Of a stretch of DNA of 64,000 nt, positions 1 through 8,789 are shown in pieces. Within the stretch, counting starts at the first letter, position 1. Each line of letters begins with the position of its first letter. The translations under genes were made by a program, and so were the position numbers. Source of the stretch: Burkholderia pyrrocinia. Lineage in GTDB: Bacteria > Pseudomonadota > Gammaproteobacteria > Burkholderiales > Burkholderiaceae. The notes below the pieces were generated by a model. That model was not told where the DNA came from. It did no database searches and was given only the letters and a program-made list of their open reading frames with translations. Location of the stretch: the NCBI RefSeq assembly GCF_018417535.1, contig NZ_CP070979.1, forward strand, positions 434,001 through 498,000. The letters run 5' to 3'.

Positions 1-2
1 AC

Positions 3-119
3 CGGCCGGCGTCGACGTTCGGCACGTGGAGCGCCGACGTGCTCGAGCGCGCCGATCCGGATTTTCACCGGCCCAATTTCTGCGGACGCGTGCTGGGCGC
101 GCGCTGGAAGGACGCCTGA
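3..119 (+). CDS. HD-domain protein, C-terminal fragment (window edge)
   Basis: This is the last 38 codons of a gene that starts before the window and stops with TGA at 117-119. The visible tail contains TFGTWSADVLERADPDF and NFCGRVLGARW. It matches residue by residue the C-terminus of the complete HD-domain protein at 33847-34488 (AFGNVCADVLERCDPDY, NFCGLVLGSTW), so the two are paralogues. The HD metal-binding core itself lies outside the window, so the phosphohydrolase-like or cyanamide-hydratase-like assignment is borrowed from the paralogue. The neighbouring Old Yellow Enzyme gene converges on it with about 87 bp between the stops. Confidence 0.7.
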   Translation, partial: RPASTFGTWSADVLERADPDFHRPNFCGRVLGARWKDA

Positions 120-206
120 CGGCGTCCGTCCGGAAGAACCCGCCGGCTTCGGCGGCAGTCGGGGCAGCCCGCCGGTTGTCCCGTCGGGCTGCCGCCGGTG
201 CTGCGT

Positions 207-1319
207 TCAGGCGTTCCGGCCCGCCGCGTCGTGACGCGCATAGTCGACGTATCCCGCGCGGTCGCCGCCATACCAGCCGACCGTCTTCGGCGCGGCAAGC
301 GGCGCGTTCGCCGCGAGGCGTTCGACGAGATCGGGGTTGGCGATATACGCGCGCGCGAACGCGACGAGATCGGCGTCGCCCGCATCGATCAGCGCATTCG
401 CGGCATCCGGCGCAATGCCGCCGTTGACGATCAGCGTGCCGCCGAACGTCTTGCGCGTGTTCTCGACGATGCGCGGCAGGTCGGGCTCGCCGCTCCAGCC
501 GTTGGTGTCCGCCGCGTGCAGATAGGCGACGCCGGCTTCGTCGAGCATGCGGCCGACATACGCGTACGTCGCATCCGGATTCGCGTCGCGCACGTTGTTG
601 TACTTCGCGTACGGCGAGATGCGCACGCCCACGCGGGCGAGCGGCATCACGCCGCCGACCGCGTCGACGATTTCCTCGAGGAAGCGCGCGCGGTTCGCGA
701 CCGAGCCGCCGTAAAGGTCGTCGCGGCGGTTCAGCGTCGACGACAGGAACTGGTGCGGCAGGTAGCCGTTGGCCGCATGGATCTCGACGCCGTCGAAGCC
801 GGCCGCCATCGCGCGGATGGCCGCCTGGCGGAATTCGTCGACCGTGCCGGCGACTTCGTCCGTCGTCATCGCACGCGACGGCGTCGCGTGAATCTTCGTG
901 TAATAGCCGTTCTGCAACTGTGCCCACACCTGCAACTGCTCGAGATCGTCGTTGACGCCGGACGGCGACAGCGGCGCGTCGCCGCCGAGCAGCGTCAGCG
1001 AGCTCACCCGGCCGCCGTGCCACAACTGCGCGAAGATGCGGCCGCCGTTCGCATGGACCGCGTCCGTGATCTGCTTCCAGCCGGCCGCCTGCCGGTCGGT
1101 GACGAGCCCCGGCGTCAGCTCGAATGACGCGGAGGCCGGGCTGACGTTGGTCGCTTCGGTCACGATCAGGCCGGCGGACGCGCGCTGCGCGTAGTACTCG
1201 GCCATGAGTTCGGTCGGCTGGCCGCGCGACGGCGCGCGCGAACGCGTCATCGGCCCCATCACGACACGGTTGGGAAGCGGCAGGCCGCGCAGATCGTAGT
1301 GGCTGAGCAGGGAAGACAT
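207..1319 (-). CDS. Old Yellow Enzyme family alkene reductase (NADH:flavin oxidoreductase)
   Basis: This 370-residue protein has the usual length for an FMN-dependent ene-reductase of the NemA/OYE class, which reduces activated C=C bonds or nitro and nitrate-ester groups in the cytosol using NAD(P)H. The N-terminus has the family signature NRVVMGPMTRSRA. Around residues 180-186 HAANGYL supplies the substrate-binding His and Asn and the proton-donating Tyr. The C-terminal half carries the phosphate-binding pieces VNGGI and DLVAFARAYIANPDL. It lies 153 bp downstream of an MFS exporter on the same strand and is probably transcribed with it. Pairing with an exporter suggests detoxification of an electrophile. 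The true substrate cannot be read from sequence. Confidence 0.93.
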   Translation of the reverse strand: MSSLLSHYDLRGLPLPNRVVMGPMTRSRAPSRGQPTELMAEYYAQRASAGLIVTEATNVSPASASFELTPGLVTDRQAAGWKQITDAVHANGGRIFAQLWHGGRVSSLTLLGGDAPLSPSGVNDDLEQLQVWAQLQNGYYTKIHATPSRAMTTDEVAGTVDEFRQAAIRAMAAGFDGVEIHAANGYLPHQFLSSTLNRRDDLYGGSVANRARFLEEIVDAVGGVMPLARVGVRISPYAKYNNVRDANPDATYAYVGRMLDEAGVAYLHAADTNGWSGEPDLPRIVENTRKTFGGTLIVNGGIAPDAANALIDAGDADLVAFARAYIANPDLVERLAANAPLAAPKTVGWYGGDRAGYVDYARHDAAGRNA

Positions 1320-1472
1320 GATGGATTCCTTTGGCGTGGAGCAGGGCGGCGCCGCGTATCGTCCGGCGAGCCCTGCGGAAAATTCGGGGATGACGTGGGT
1401 GACGTGCCGGCGGCGTTCCGGCGCGCGAACGGCCCGGGCGGGATTCGCGCGTGAACCGGTGCCGGCGCCGGT

Positions 1473-2690
1473 TCAGGCCCGTGCGTGGCGTTCGGCGTGC
1501 GGACGCCCGATCACGAGGTAGTGTGCGAGTGCAACGATCGGGAACGCGCCGGCGACCGCGGCGACGAGCGGCCAGCCGCCATGCTCGTACAGCGGGCTGG
1601 CGAGCGCAGAGCCGACGGCGCCGCCGACGAAGATGCTCGTCATGTACAGCGCGTTCAGGCGGTTGCGGCTCGCCGCATGCAGCGCGTAGATCTCGCGCTG
1701 GCCGAGCACCATGTTCATCTGCACCGCGAAATCGAGCACGATGCCCGTGACGACGAGGCCGTACAGGCCGGCGCCGTGGATCAGCGCGACCGCATACGAC
1801 AGGGTGCCGGCGACCAGCGCGATCAGCGTCGCCCGCACGGTATGTCCGGCATCCGCGAGGCGGCCCGCGACCGGTGCCGACGTTGCGCCGATCGCGCCGA
1901 CGAGCGCGAACAGGCCGATGGCCGATTGCGACAGGCCGTAGTGACGCGTCAGCTCGACCGGCACGGCGGTCCAGAACAGGCTGAACGACGCGAACATCAG
2001 GCCCTGGTAGAACGCGCGATGGCGCAGCACCGGCATCGTGCGGACCAGATGCAGCAGCGAGCCGATCAGTTCGAAGTAGGTCGCGCGATGATCGGGCTGG
2101 CGCGACGGGATCGTCAGCGCGAGCACGGCCGTCACGAGCGTCATCAGCACGGCGGCGGCCGCGAACACGAAGCGCCAGCCGAACGCGTCGGCCACCACGC
2201 TCGACAGCGGGCGCGCGAGCAGGATGCCGAGCAGCAGCCCGCTCATGATCGTGCCGACCACCCGGCCGCGCGAATGATCCGGCGCGAGGTGCGCGGCGAG
2301 CGGCACCAGGATCTGCACGGCGACCGAGCTGAAGCCGACCAGCAGCGAGATCGCGAGGAACAGCCCGGGCGTCTGGACGACCGCGGCCGCCGCGAGGCTC
2401 GCGATCGACACGACGGCCGTGACGATCATCAGCTTGCGGTTCTCGAGCAGGTCGCCGAGCGGGACGATGAAGAACAGGCCGAGCGCGTAGCCGATCTGCG
2501 TCAGCGACACGATGAGGCTCGCGGTTTCGCCGGACATGTGCAGGCTGGGCGCGATGAGTTCGGTGATCGGTTGCGCGTAGTACAGGTTGGCGACGATCGC
2601 GCCGCAACTGAACGCGAACAGCAGGATGAGGCCCTGCGTGAGCTTGGCCGCGTGCCCGTGGGCCGCAACCGGGGTGGATTCTGCTGACAT
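1473..2690 (-). CDS. MFS transporter, probable drug/solute exporter
   Basis: A 405-residue twelve-helix major facilitator protein of the inner membrane, of the DHA1-like exporter type. The loop between helices 2 and 3 (PLGDLLENRKLM) is the degenerate G-x-x-D-R-x-G-R-K signature. The start at 2690 follows AAGGAG by seven bases. A longer upstream reading is possible but would begin with a low-complexity, Arg/Pro-rich extension with no match to the family. The gene is first in a two-gene unit with the Old Yellow Enzyme gene. A near-palindromic operator about 100 bp upstream (2793-2806) matches sites in front of two other transcription units here, so a shared repressor is likely. Substrate unknown. 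Confidence 0.9.
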   Translation of the reverse strand: MSAESTPVAAHGHAAKLTQGLILLFAFSCGAIVANLYYAQPITELIAPSLHMSGETASLIVSLTQIGYALGLFFIVPLGDLLENRKLMIVTAVVSIASLAAAAVVQTPGLFLAISLLVGFSSVAVQILVPLAAHLAPDHSRGRVVGTIMSGLLLGILLARPLSSVVADAFGWRFVFAAAAVLMTLVTAVLALTIPSRQPDHRATYFELIGSLLHLVRTMPVLRHRAFYQGLMFASFSLFWTAVPVELTRHYGLSQSAIGLFALVGAIGATSAPVAGRLADAGHTVRATLIALVAGTLSYAVALIHGAGLYGLVVTGIVLDFAVQMNMVLGQREIYALHAASRNRLNALYMTSIFVGGAVGSALASPLYEHGGWPLVAAVAGAFPIVALAHYLVIGRPHAERHARA

Positions 2691-2792
2691 GGTCGACTCC
2701 TTGGAAAGAGATGTCGGGTGCCCGTTCATCGGGCGGGCGTTGCGGTGATCGTTGCGGCGAAACGGAAGCCGCCGCATTGCCGTCAAGATTAT

Positions 2793-2806
2793 TGATCGAT
2801 CGATAA
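2793..2806. promoter_or_regulatory. candidate operator, TTATC-N4-GATAA type
   Basis: The plus strand reads TGATCGATCGATAA, which fits TTATC-N4-GATAA with one mismatch and sits in an AT-rich island about 100 bp upstream of the MFS start. Matching sites lie at 15066-15094 and 24459-24472. The length and symmetry suit a TetR- or MarR-type dimer. No such regulator gene was identified in the window, so the binding protein is unknown. Confidence 0.5.
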
Positions 2807-2874
2807 CAAGGGAATACGTCCGGGGCGCAATCGAGCATTGCGCGTCATGCAAAGGGGGCGGACCGTGTGCGGGT

Positions 2875-3177
2875 TCATGCGCGGGCGCCGAGGCCGGGAT
2901 CGGTCGCGAACCGCACGCCGGCGTCGGCGAGGACGGCCGACGCGACACCGCGTGTGGCCGCCCACGACGCGGTTCGCGACGCGACGTCGTGCGCGCCGGA
3001 CGGCAATGCCTGCGCGAGGGTGGCCGCGTCGGCGAGGGCCTTCGACATGCCGGATGCAGAATGGGGCCGCAGCGTGCAGGCCGCGTAGCCGACGAGCGCG
3101 ATGCGGCCGTAGGCGAACGCGGGGCTGAGGACATCGAAGACGGCCTGGACGGACGGCGCGGCGATCGCGATCTTCAT
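2875..3177 (-). pseudogene. internally deleted FAD-dependent monooxygenase remnant
   Basis: An open 100-codon frame begins MKIAIA, which matches the first residues of the complete flavin monooxygenase at 8790-9914 (MKIVIA). It then jumps straight to the C-terminal part: VFDVLSPAFAYGRIALVGYAACTLRPHSASG aligns with the intact copy's IFDALSPAFVDGRVALIGDAACTVRPHTASG. About 270 codons between them, including most of the Rossmann fold, the DG motif and the substrate domain, are missing. The flavin-contacting Asp of the GD motif is also changed to Tyr (GYAACTLRPH). A plausible ribosome site (GAGAGG) remains, so a short product could still be made. It cannot be a working monooxygenase. Confidence 0.8.
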
Positions 3178-3341
3178 GATGCGCCTCTCGAAACGGGCCT
3201 CCGGCGCGGATGTCGCGGATCGCGAAGCCCCATGAGGCCAGTCTGGATCGAGCTGACTGAATAGTCCTAAACCGCGTCTTAATTCACTTGATTTATGCGG
3301 TGCGCGCGATCGGCTTCAACGGCGGGTTTCGACCGCGGGCG

Positions 3342-4259
3342 TCAACCGCGCTTGCCCTGCAGCGTCGGAATCTGCGCGAACAGCCCCGCGAGCCAGTCGA
3401 CGAAGATCTTGAGCTTGACGGGTGTATGCCGATTGGGCGGATACAGGATCGAGATCGGCCGGGGCGGCGTATTGAAATCGGTCAGCACCTCGCGCAGGCG
3501 CCCCGATTGCAGATACGGCTCGACCAGGTACAGCGAGGTCTTGATCAGGCCGATCCCCGCGACGCCGCACGCGATGTAGGTGTCGGCGTCGTTGACCGCG
3601 ACCGTACCGCACATCTGGATGATGCGCGTTTCGCCGTCGACGACATAGTCCCAGGGGCGCGGGCGGCCCGTATCGGCCGAGATGTGGCTGACCGCGATGT
3701 GCTGCGCGAGATCGTCCACCGTGTCGGGTGCGCCGCACCGTTCGAGATACGCGGGGGCCGCGCACGTGCAGGTGGTCAGGCTGCCGATCCGTTTCGCGAC
3801 CAGCCCGGAATCGTCGAGCGCGCCGATCCGCACGACGCAATCGACGCCCTCGCCGACAAGATCGATCTGGCGATCGGTCACGCCGAGCTCGACCATGATG
3901 CCCGGATGGGCGGCGAGAAATTCGGGCAGGGCGGGCACCATGATCTGCTTGGCCATGGCCGGCGGCAGGTTCACTTTCAGACGGCCGCGCGGCACATTGC
4001 GCGCCTGCGAGACGGCCGCTTCCATGTCGTCGATTTCGCGCAGCACGCCGACGCAGCGTTCGTAATAGGCCTGTCCGTCCTCGGTCAGCGAGATCCGGCG
4101 GGTGGTCCGGTTCAGCAGCCGGCAGCCGAGATGCTGTTCGAGCGTGCTCAGCAGCGCGGACACGCGCGGCGTCGTGAGTCCGGTCGTGTCCGACGCGCGC
4201 GTGAAGCTGCCCGTCTCGACGATGCGCGTAAACACGCGCATCGAAAGCAAGGTATCCAT
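3342..4259 (-). CDS. LysR-family transcriptional regulator (CrgA-like subgroup)
   Basis: A 305-residue LysR-type regulator. The N-terminal winged helix-turn-helix occupies about residues 1-60 (MRVFTRIVETGSFTRASD, then VSALLSTLEQHLGCRLLNR). The wing ends in TTRRISLTEDG, the form typical of the CrgA/DntR-like subgroup. Residues 90-300 form the periplasmic-binding-protein-like effector domain. It follows the molybdenum hydroxylase operon on the same strand with a 76 bp gap, so it may be co-transcribed with that operon or regulate it. The AT-richer 164 bp between it and the monooxygenase relic is downstream sequence. The inducer is unknown. Confidence 0.93.
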   Translation of the reverse strand: MDTLLSMRVFTRIVETGSFTRASDTTGLTTPRVSALLSTLEQHLGCRLLNRTTRRISLTEDGQAYYERCVGVLREIDDMEAAVSQARNVPRGRLKVNLPPAMAKQIMVPALPEFLAAHPGIMVELGVTDRQIDLVGEGVDCVVRIGALDDSGLVAKRIGSLTTCTCAAPAYLERCGAPDTVDDLAQHIAVSHISADTGRPRPWDYVVDGETRIIQMCGTVAVNDADTYIACGVAGIGLIKTSLYLVEPYLQSGRLREVLTDFNTPPRPISILYPPNRHTPVKLKIFVDWLAGLFAQIPTLQGKRG

Positions 4260-4335
4260 CGTTCAGAAATCTCCAGCCTGTGTGTTGCCCGCGCCGGTTC
4301 GTGCCGGCGCGATTTGTTGTGGTCGTGTGATGCCG

Positions 4336-6597
4336 CTACGCGTCGATGCGTTTCCTGAGCCCTTCACCGGCAAACGGCATTTCGCGCAGGCGCTGGCCGG
4401 TCGCGTCGAAGATCGCGTTGGCGAGCGCGCCCGCGGTCGGCCCCATCGACGCCTCGGCCGCACCGAGGAACGGTGCGCCCGGACGATTGATCAGATGCAC
4501 CTTGATGCTTTGCGGTGCGGCGCCGAAGCGGAGAATCGGATAGCTGCTCCAGTCGAAGCTGCGCACGCGTTGCGTATCGTATTTCAGTGCCTCGTACAGC
4601 GTCCAGCTCGCGGACTGGATGATGCCGCCCTCGATCTGGTTGCGAATGCCGTCGGGCGATACGACCTGGCCGGCGTCGACGGCCGCTTCCGCACGTTCGA
4701 GCGTCACTTGGCCGGTTTCCGGAACGACCGACACCTCGACCGCGATCGCGACGTAGGCCATCAGGTTCTTGTATTTGCCGAATGCGAAGCCGACGCCGCG
4801 GTTGCGTTCGCGCGGCGGCCGGGGCCAGCCGAATTTCGCCGCGGCGAGCTTGATCACCTGGCTCGCGCGGTGATCCTGCATGTGACGCAGCCTGAATTCG
4901 ACGGGATCGACGCCGGCGGCGTGCGCCAGTTCGTCCATGAAGCTTTCGATGGCCCAGACGTTCGTGTGCGCGCCGAGCGAGCGCATCGCCGACGTCTGCA
5001 GCGGCATGGTCGGCGAGAAGTTGTTGACGATGTGCATGTTCGGCAGTGCGTACAGCGGGATCGCGTTGCGATCGCCGCCGCCCTCGGGCTGCAGCATCGG
5101 CGTCGACGGCGCGGAGACGAACGGCGGCTCGAGCATCCGCGCGGGCAGCAGCCGGCCGGCATTGACGATGCGCTCGTTGTGCGAGCTGCTCCACAGCGCG
5201 TACTGCCAGTCGACGATGCGGCCGCTCGCGTCGAGCGACGCGCTGAGCTCGGTGACCATCGCCGGCGTGAAGTGGTCCCATGTATGTTCCTGTTCGCGCA
5301 TCCACTGGACGCGGATCGGCTTGCCGGGCATCGCGGCCGCGATCAGCGCCGCATGCGCGGCCGCGTCGTCCGCGCCGTTGTGCCCGTAGCAGCCGGAACC
5401 CTCGGTGTGTATGCAACGGACGCTCGCCTTCGGCATCGACAGCATCTCGGCGAGCGCGTCGCGCAGCGGGTACACGCCCTGCGAGTGGGTCCACACGGTC
5501 AGCGTGCCATTCTCGAGATGCGCGACCGAGCAGGACGGTCCGATCGAGCCGTGCAGCAGGTAGTTCTTCAGGAACGTGGCGCTCAGCGTCTTCGCGGCCG
5601 GCGCGGTTTGCGCATGCGTGTTGGCGATCTCGATGCGCTGCGTCGCGATCCGCTTCAGGTCCTGATGAACCGTCGCGCGATCAGGCAGCGCCCGGCCGGG
5701 CGACCAGCGGCAGCCGGCGGACAGTGCGCGCTGCGCGACGACCGCCTGCCATTCGCCCTGCGCGACGACCGCGAGCAGGCTGCCGTTTCGCACGATCCGC
5801 ACGACACCGGGCATCTTCAGGATCGCGGCTTCGTCGAACGACAGCAGTTTCGCGTCGTACACCGGCGGCATCACGACGCGCGCATGCAGCATCCCGGGCA
5901 GTTCCATGTCCTGCACGTAGCTGACGCCGCCCGTGACCTTGTTCGGGATGTCGACGCGCGGCAGCGACGTGCCGATCACGGCGAACGTGGCCGGACTCTT
6001 CAACGGCGACGTCGGCGTCGCGTTCCGATGCAGGTCGACGGTCCGGACCGCGTCGCCGTAGCGCATCGTGCGGCCGTCCGGCGCCTTGATGACCGCGTCG
6101 GCAACGGTGAGCAGGCGCGGATCGACGCCGAACTGCTTCGCCGCGCCGTCGACCAGCAGCCCGCGCACCTGCGCGGCGGCGTTCAGCAACGCGGAGCCGC
6201 TGTCCGCCATCGTGTGGCTGCCGGCCGTCAATCCCTCGTCCGGCGACGCGCCGGTGTCGGCGGTCAGGAACGTGATCAGCGACGGCTTCATGTTCAGCTC
6301 TTCGGCCGCCACCTGCAGCAACGCGGTGCGCACGCCGGTGCCGAGCTCGACCTTGCCCGTGAACACGGTGACCTTGCCCTCGGGCGTGATCTTGATCCAC
6401 GCGTCCAGCAGCGGGTTGGTTTTCAGGCTGCCGGCCAGCGTTTCGGTGGCCTTCGCCACGTGGACGGCGGCGCCTTCGTCCGCGATCACGACCTCCGCGG
6501 CGGCGCGCGCGGCCGGCGCGAGGCTGAACGCGACGAAGAGCGCGCCGGAAACCATGAAGTGCCGGCGGCCTTCGTCGATGTCGTCGGGTGGGTTCAT
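4336..6597 (-). CDS. xanthine dehydrogenase-family molybdopterin-binding subunit (IorB-like)
   Basis: The 753-residue large subunit of a molybdenum hydroxylase related to isoquinoline 1-oxidoreductase beta chain and bacterial aldehyde dehydrogenases. It would hydroxylate or oxidise an aldehyde or N-heterocycle and pass electrons to the [2Fe-2S] subunit and cytochrome c encoded upstream. The N-terminus (RRHFMVSGALFVAF) resembles a Tat signal, so the complex is probably exported folded to the periplasm. Recognisable cofactor segments include GKVELGTGVRTAL, TADTGASPDEGLTAGS and ANAIFDATG near the end, preceded by GAAEAS holding the likely catalytic Glu. The start was chosen because its ATG overlaps the preceding stop by one base (TGATG). 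No dedicated cofactor-insertion (XdhC) gene is adjacent. Confidence 0.92.
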   Translation of the reverse strand: MNPPDDIDEGRRHFMVSGALFVAFSLAPAARAAAEVVIADEGAAVHVAKATETLAGSLKTNPLLDAWIKITPEGKVTVFTGKVELGTGVRTALLQVAAEELNMKPSLITFLTADTGASPDEGLTAGSHTMADSGSALLNAAAQVRGLLVDGAAKQFGVDPRLLTVADAVIKAPDGRTMRYGDAVRTVDLHRNATPTSPLKSPATFAVIGTSLPRVDIPNKVTGGVSYVQDMELPGMLHARVVMPPVYDAKLLSFDEAAILKMPGVVRIVRNGSLLAVVAQGEWQAVVAQRALSAGCRWSPGRALPDRATVHQDLKRIATQRIEIANTHAQTAPAAKTLSATFLKNYLLHGSIGPSCSVAHLENGTLTVWTHSQGVYPLRDALAEMLSMPKASVRCIHTEGSGCYGHNGADDAAAHAALIAAAMPGKPIRVQWMREQEHTWDHFTPAMVTELSASLDASGRIVDWQYALWSSSHNERIVNAGRLLPARMLEPPFVSAPSTPMLQPEGGGDRNAIPLYALPNMHIVNNFSPTMPLQTSAMRSLGAHTNVWAIESFMDELAHAAGVDPVEFRLRHMQDHRASQVIKLAAAKFGWPRPPRERNRGVGFAFGKYKNLMAYVAIAVEVSVVPETGQVTLERAEAAVDAGQVVSPDGIRNQIEGGIIQSASWTLYEALKYDTQRVRSFDWSSYPILRFGAAPQSIKVHLINRPGAPFLGAAEASMGPTAGALANAIFDATGQRLREMPFAGEGLRKRIDA

Positions 6598-7097
6598 CAG
6601 AGCCCCTTGCTGATCATGACGGGAGCGGCTGCCGGTTCCGGGTCCGGCAAGCCCGTGACCTGGCGCACGGCCGCCAGGATCCGCATGTGGGTGCCGCAAC
6701 GGCACAGATTCGGTTCCATGTGCGTGCGCAGCTCGCGTTCGGTGGGTTTCGGGTTGCGTTCGAGCAGCGCCTGCGCGCGCATGATCATGCCCGCGATGCA
6801 ATAACCGCACTGCGCCGCCTGATGATCGATGAACGCTTGCTGAAGCTTGCCCGGATGCTCGGCCGTGCCGAGGCTCTCGATGGTCCTGACGCGGCGCTCG
6901 CCGATCGCGGCGACCGGAATCAGGCACGAGAACATCGGCTTGTCGTCGACGATCACGGTGCACGCGCCGCATTGTCCGAGGCCGCAGCCGAACTTCGCGC
7001 CGTGCAGGTGCAGGTCGTTGCGCAGCGCGTAAAGGAGCGGCGTGGACGGATCGATGTCGAGCGTGTGCCGCACGCCATTCACGGTGAGGGTGATCAT
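6597..7097 (-). CDS. [2Fe-2S] subunit of molybdenum hydroxylase (IorA-like)
   Basis: A 166-residue iron-sulfur subunit of the xanthine dehydrogenase family. The N-terminal plant-ferredoxin-like domain carries CGLGQCGACTV plus a later Cys (FSCLIP). The C-terminal helical domain carries QCGYCIAGM and NLCRCGTH. All eight Cys ligands for two [2Fe-2S] clusters are therefore present. It would relay electrons from the molybdenum centre to the triheme cytochrome. Its ATG overlaps the cytochrome stop by four bases (ATGA), and its own stop overlaps the large-subunit start, so the three genes are translationally coupled. It lacks its own signal peptide, and co-export with the large subunit is inferred. 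Confidence 0.95.
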   Translation of the reverse strand: MITLTVNGVRHTLDIDPSTPLLYALRNDLHLHGAKFGCGLGQCGACTVIVDDKPMFSCLIPVAAIGERRVRTIESLGTAEHPGKLQQAFIDHQAAQCGYCIAGMIMRAQALLERNPKPTERELRTHMEPNLCRCGTHMRILAAVRQVTGLPDPEPAAAPVMISKGL

Positions 7098-8374
7098 CGC
7101 GCGTCGTCCTCCTTTCTGAGCTTCGCGGCCAGGGTGTCGATGCCGCCCCACGCGGGGCGATCGGAGTACGTTTCGCGGAGGTATGCGGCGAGGTCCGCGA
7201 TCTGCGCGTCGTCGTACTGGTCGAGGTAGGACGGCATGTAGTTCAGCGTGTCCTCGCCATGCCAGCCGATCCCGTTGAACATCATCTGGATCGCGTTGCG
7301 CGGCGTGTCGGCGGCGACCGCCGTGCTGAACGCGAGCGTCGGCCGCTCGCCGATCGACTGCATCGGCGAGGCAGGCCCGTGGCACTGCGCGCACGACGCC
7401 TGGAACAGCACGGCACCGCGTTGGCCGGCAGGCGTCGTCGCTTTGCGTTCGGCGACGATCGTCGCGGGCCGTGCGCCGGCCGGCTTCTGGATCGACAGGA
7501 TGTAGGCCGCGATGGCCTCGGCATCCTCGACCGGCACGGTCGCGAGATCGCGTGTGACGGGCAGCATCGGCCCGGCGGCCGCGCCGTGCTCGCTCGCGCG
7601 GCCGGTGCGCAGGTACGTGACCAGTTGCGCTTGCGTCCACGGGTGGACCGCGTTGCCGAGCGTATTGAGCGGCGGGGCTTCCCAGCCGTCGACGATGCCG
7701 CCGTCGAACGCCTTGCCCGTCTCTTCGCCGCCGATCGCATTCAGCGGCGAATGGCAGGACGCGCAGTGTCCGAGGCCGTCGACGAGCGCCTTGCCGCGAT
7801 TCCATTGCGCGGATTGCGACGGGTCCGGCCGGTAGGCGCCCTCGCGCAGGAACAGCACGTTCCAGAATGCGACCAGCGGCCGGAAGTTGAGCGGGAAGAT
7901 CAGGTCGTTTGCCGGCGTCTTCGTTTGGACCGGTTCGCGGGTCATCAGGTACGCGTACGCGGCCGCGATGTCGTCGTCGGACATCCGCGTGAAGTGAATG
8001 TACGGAAAGGCCGGGTAGAGCGGATGGCCGTCGCGGGCGATGCCGCTGCGCAGCGCGCGCGCGAAGGCGTCGCGCGACCAGCGGCCGATGCCGGTGTCGG
8101 CGTCCGGCGTGATGTTGGTCGCGTAGATCGTGCCGAACGGCGTCGCGAGCGGCAACCCGCCGGCGAACGGCTTGCCGTCCTTCGCGGTGTGGCAGACGAT
8201 GCAATCGCCGAGCGCGACCACGCGCGCGCCAGCCTGAATCAGTTTCGGATCGAACGACGCGCGTGCAGGCGGATCGATCGGCGCGATCGACGGCCGAACC
8301 ATGATGCCGATCGCGACCGCCAGGCCGACGATCGCGATGGCTGCCGCGCCGAACCAGAGTCGCTTGTGCTTCAT
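7094..8374 (-). CDS. triheme c-type cytochrome, electron acceptor of the molybdenum hydroxylase
   Basis: A 426-residue protein with an N-terminal membrane anchor or signal (residues about 8-26) and three haem c motifs: CIVCH near 58-62, CASCH near 203-207 and CAQCH near 327-331. This is the arrangement of the membrane-bound cytochrome subunits of alcohol, gluconate and molybdenum-type aldehyde dehydrogenases, which pass electrons to quinone or a terminal oxidase. The start at MKHKRLWFG places positive residues directly before the hydrophobic segment. Upstream in-frame codons encode Arg-rich sequence without family resemblance. First gene of a three-gene operon with four- and one-base overlaps. 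Confidence 0.93.
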   Translation of the reverse strand: MKHKRLWFGAAAIAIVGLAVAIGIMVRPSIAPIDPPARASFDPKLIQAGARVVALGDCIVCHTAKDGKPFAGGLPLATPFGTIYATNITPDADTGIGRWSRDAFARALRSGIARDGHPLYPAFPYIHFTRMSDDDIAAAYAYLMTREPVQTKTPANDLIFPLNFRPLVAFWNVLFLREGAYRPDPSQSAQWNRGKALVDGLGHCASCHSPLNAIGGEETGKAFDGGIVDGWEAPPLNTLGNAVHPWTQAQLVTYLRTGRASEHGAAAGPMLPVTRDLATVPVEDAEAIAAYILSIQKPAGARPATIVAERKATTPAGQRGAVLFQASCAQCHGPASPMQSIGERPTLAFSTAVAADTPRNAIQMMFNGIGWHGEDTLNYMPSYLDQYDDAQIADLAAYLRETYSDRPAWGGIDTLAAKLRKEDDAR

Positions 8375-8789
8375 GCGCGCTCCACGCGAACCGGTTCGTC
8401 GGGCGTCGTTCGACAGGCGGGGCAATAGACCGCGCGTCGGCCGCGTGTGTCCGCGTGACGATCGCACGCGTCACCACGAATCCGGTTGCCGCGACAGGCG
8501 GGCCAGCGTGTGTGGCCTGACTTGCGCGTGCTCGCGACGTACATTCCGGTCTGCGCCTCCGTATGGCGGCGCTGTATCGCCGATCGATTCGGCCATGACA
8601 AGCCTGCCCGGCGGCAGCGATTCGCGGCGGAGATCATGTCGTTGCTCCAGGGGTAGGGGCCGCGCGCGGGCAGCGTTCAGCGCGGCGCTTGATGGAGGCA
8701 GTCTACGCGGGCGCCGACGCTAATTCCTGAAGCTGCGCTGAAACGTTCTGAACGCGCACACGACCCGTCCCGACGGCTGCGGTCATGGG
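8375..8789. other. 415 bp non-coding leader of the molybdenum hydroxylase operon
   Basis: No convincing gene was found on either strand. Short open frames here are Arg/Cys-rich and have no ribosome site. The stretch is upstream of the cytochrome gene and downstream of a flavin monooxygenase on the same strand, so it must hold the promoter of the hydroxylase operon. It also holds a triple direct repeat at 8727-8752, entered separately. Confidence 0.6.
8727..8752 (-). promoter_or_regulatory. candidate winged-helix regulator site, three TTCAG repeats
   Basis: On the minus strand, the sense strand of the hydroxylase operon, the order is TTCAG, ten bases on another TTCAG, and eleven bases on a third. 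On the plus strand these are CTGAA at 8727, 8738 and 8748. The core TTCAGAACGTTTCAG is identical to the one at 36811-36825, and near-identical cores lie at 34582-34596 and 32263-32277. Spacing of 10-11 bp is characteristic of OmpR/PhoB-type tandem binding. Confidence 0.55.

Noticed and set aside
198..1127. Long open frame on the plus strand across the Old Yellow Enzyme gene
   Set aside because: It is Arg/Val/Asp-rich antisense shadow of a well-supported enzyme gene, typical of GC-rich DNA.
8371..8637. Minus-strand frame ending YCPACRTTPDEPVRV that hints at a zinc finger
   Set aside because: Only one CxxC is present, the rest is Arg-rich without family match, it overlaps the cytochrome start and has no ribosome site.
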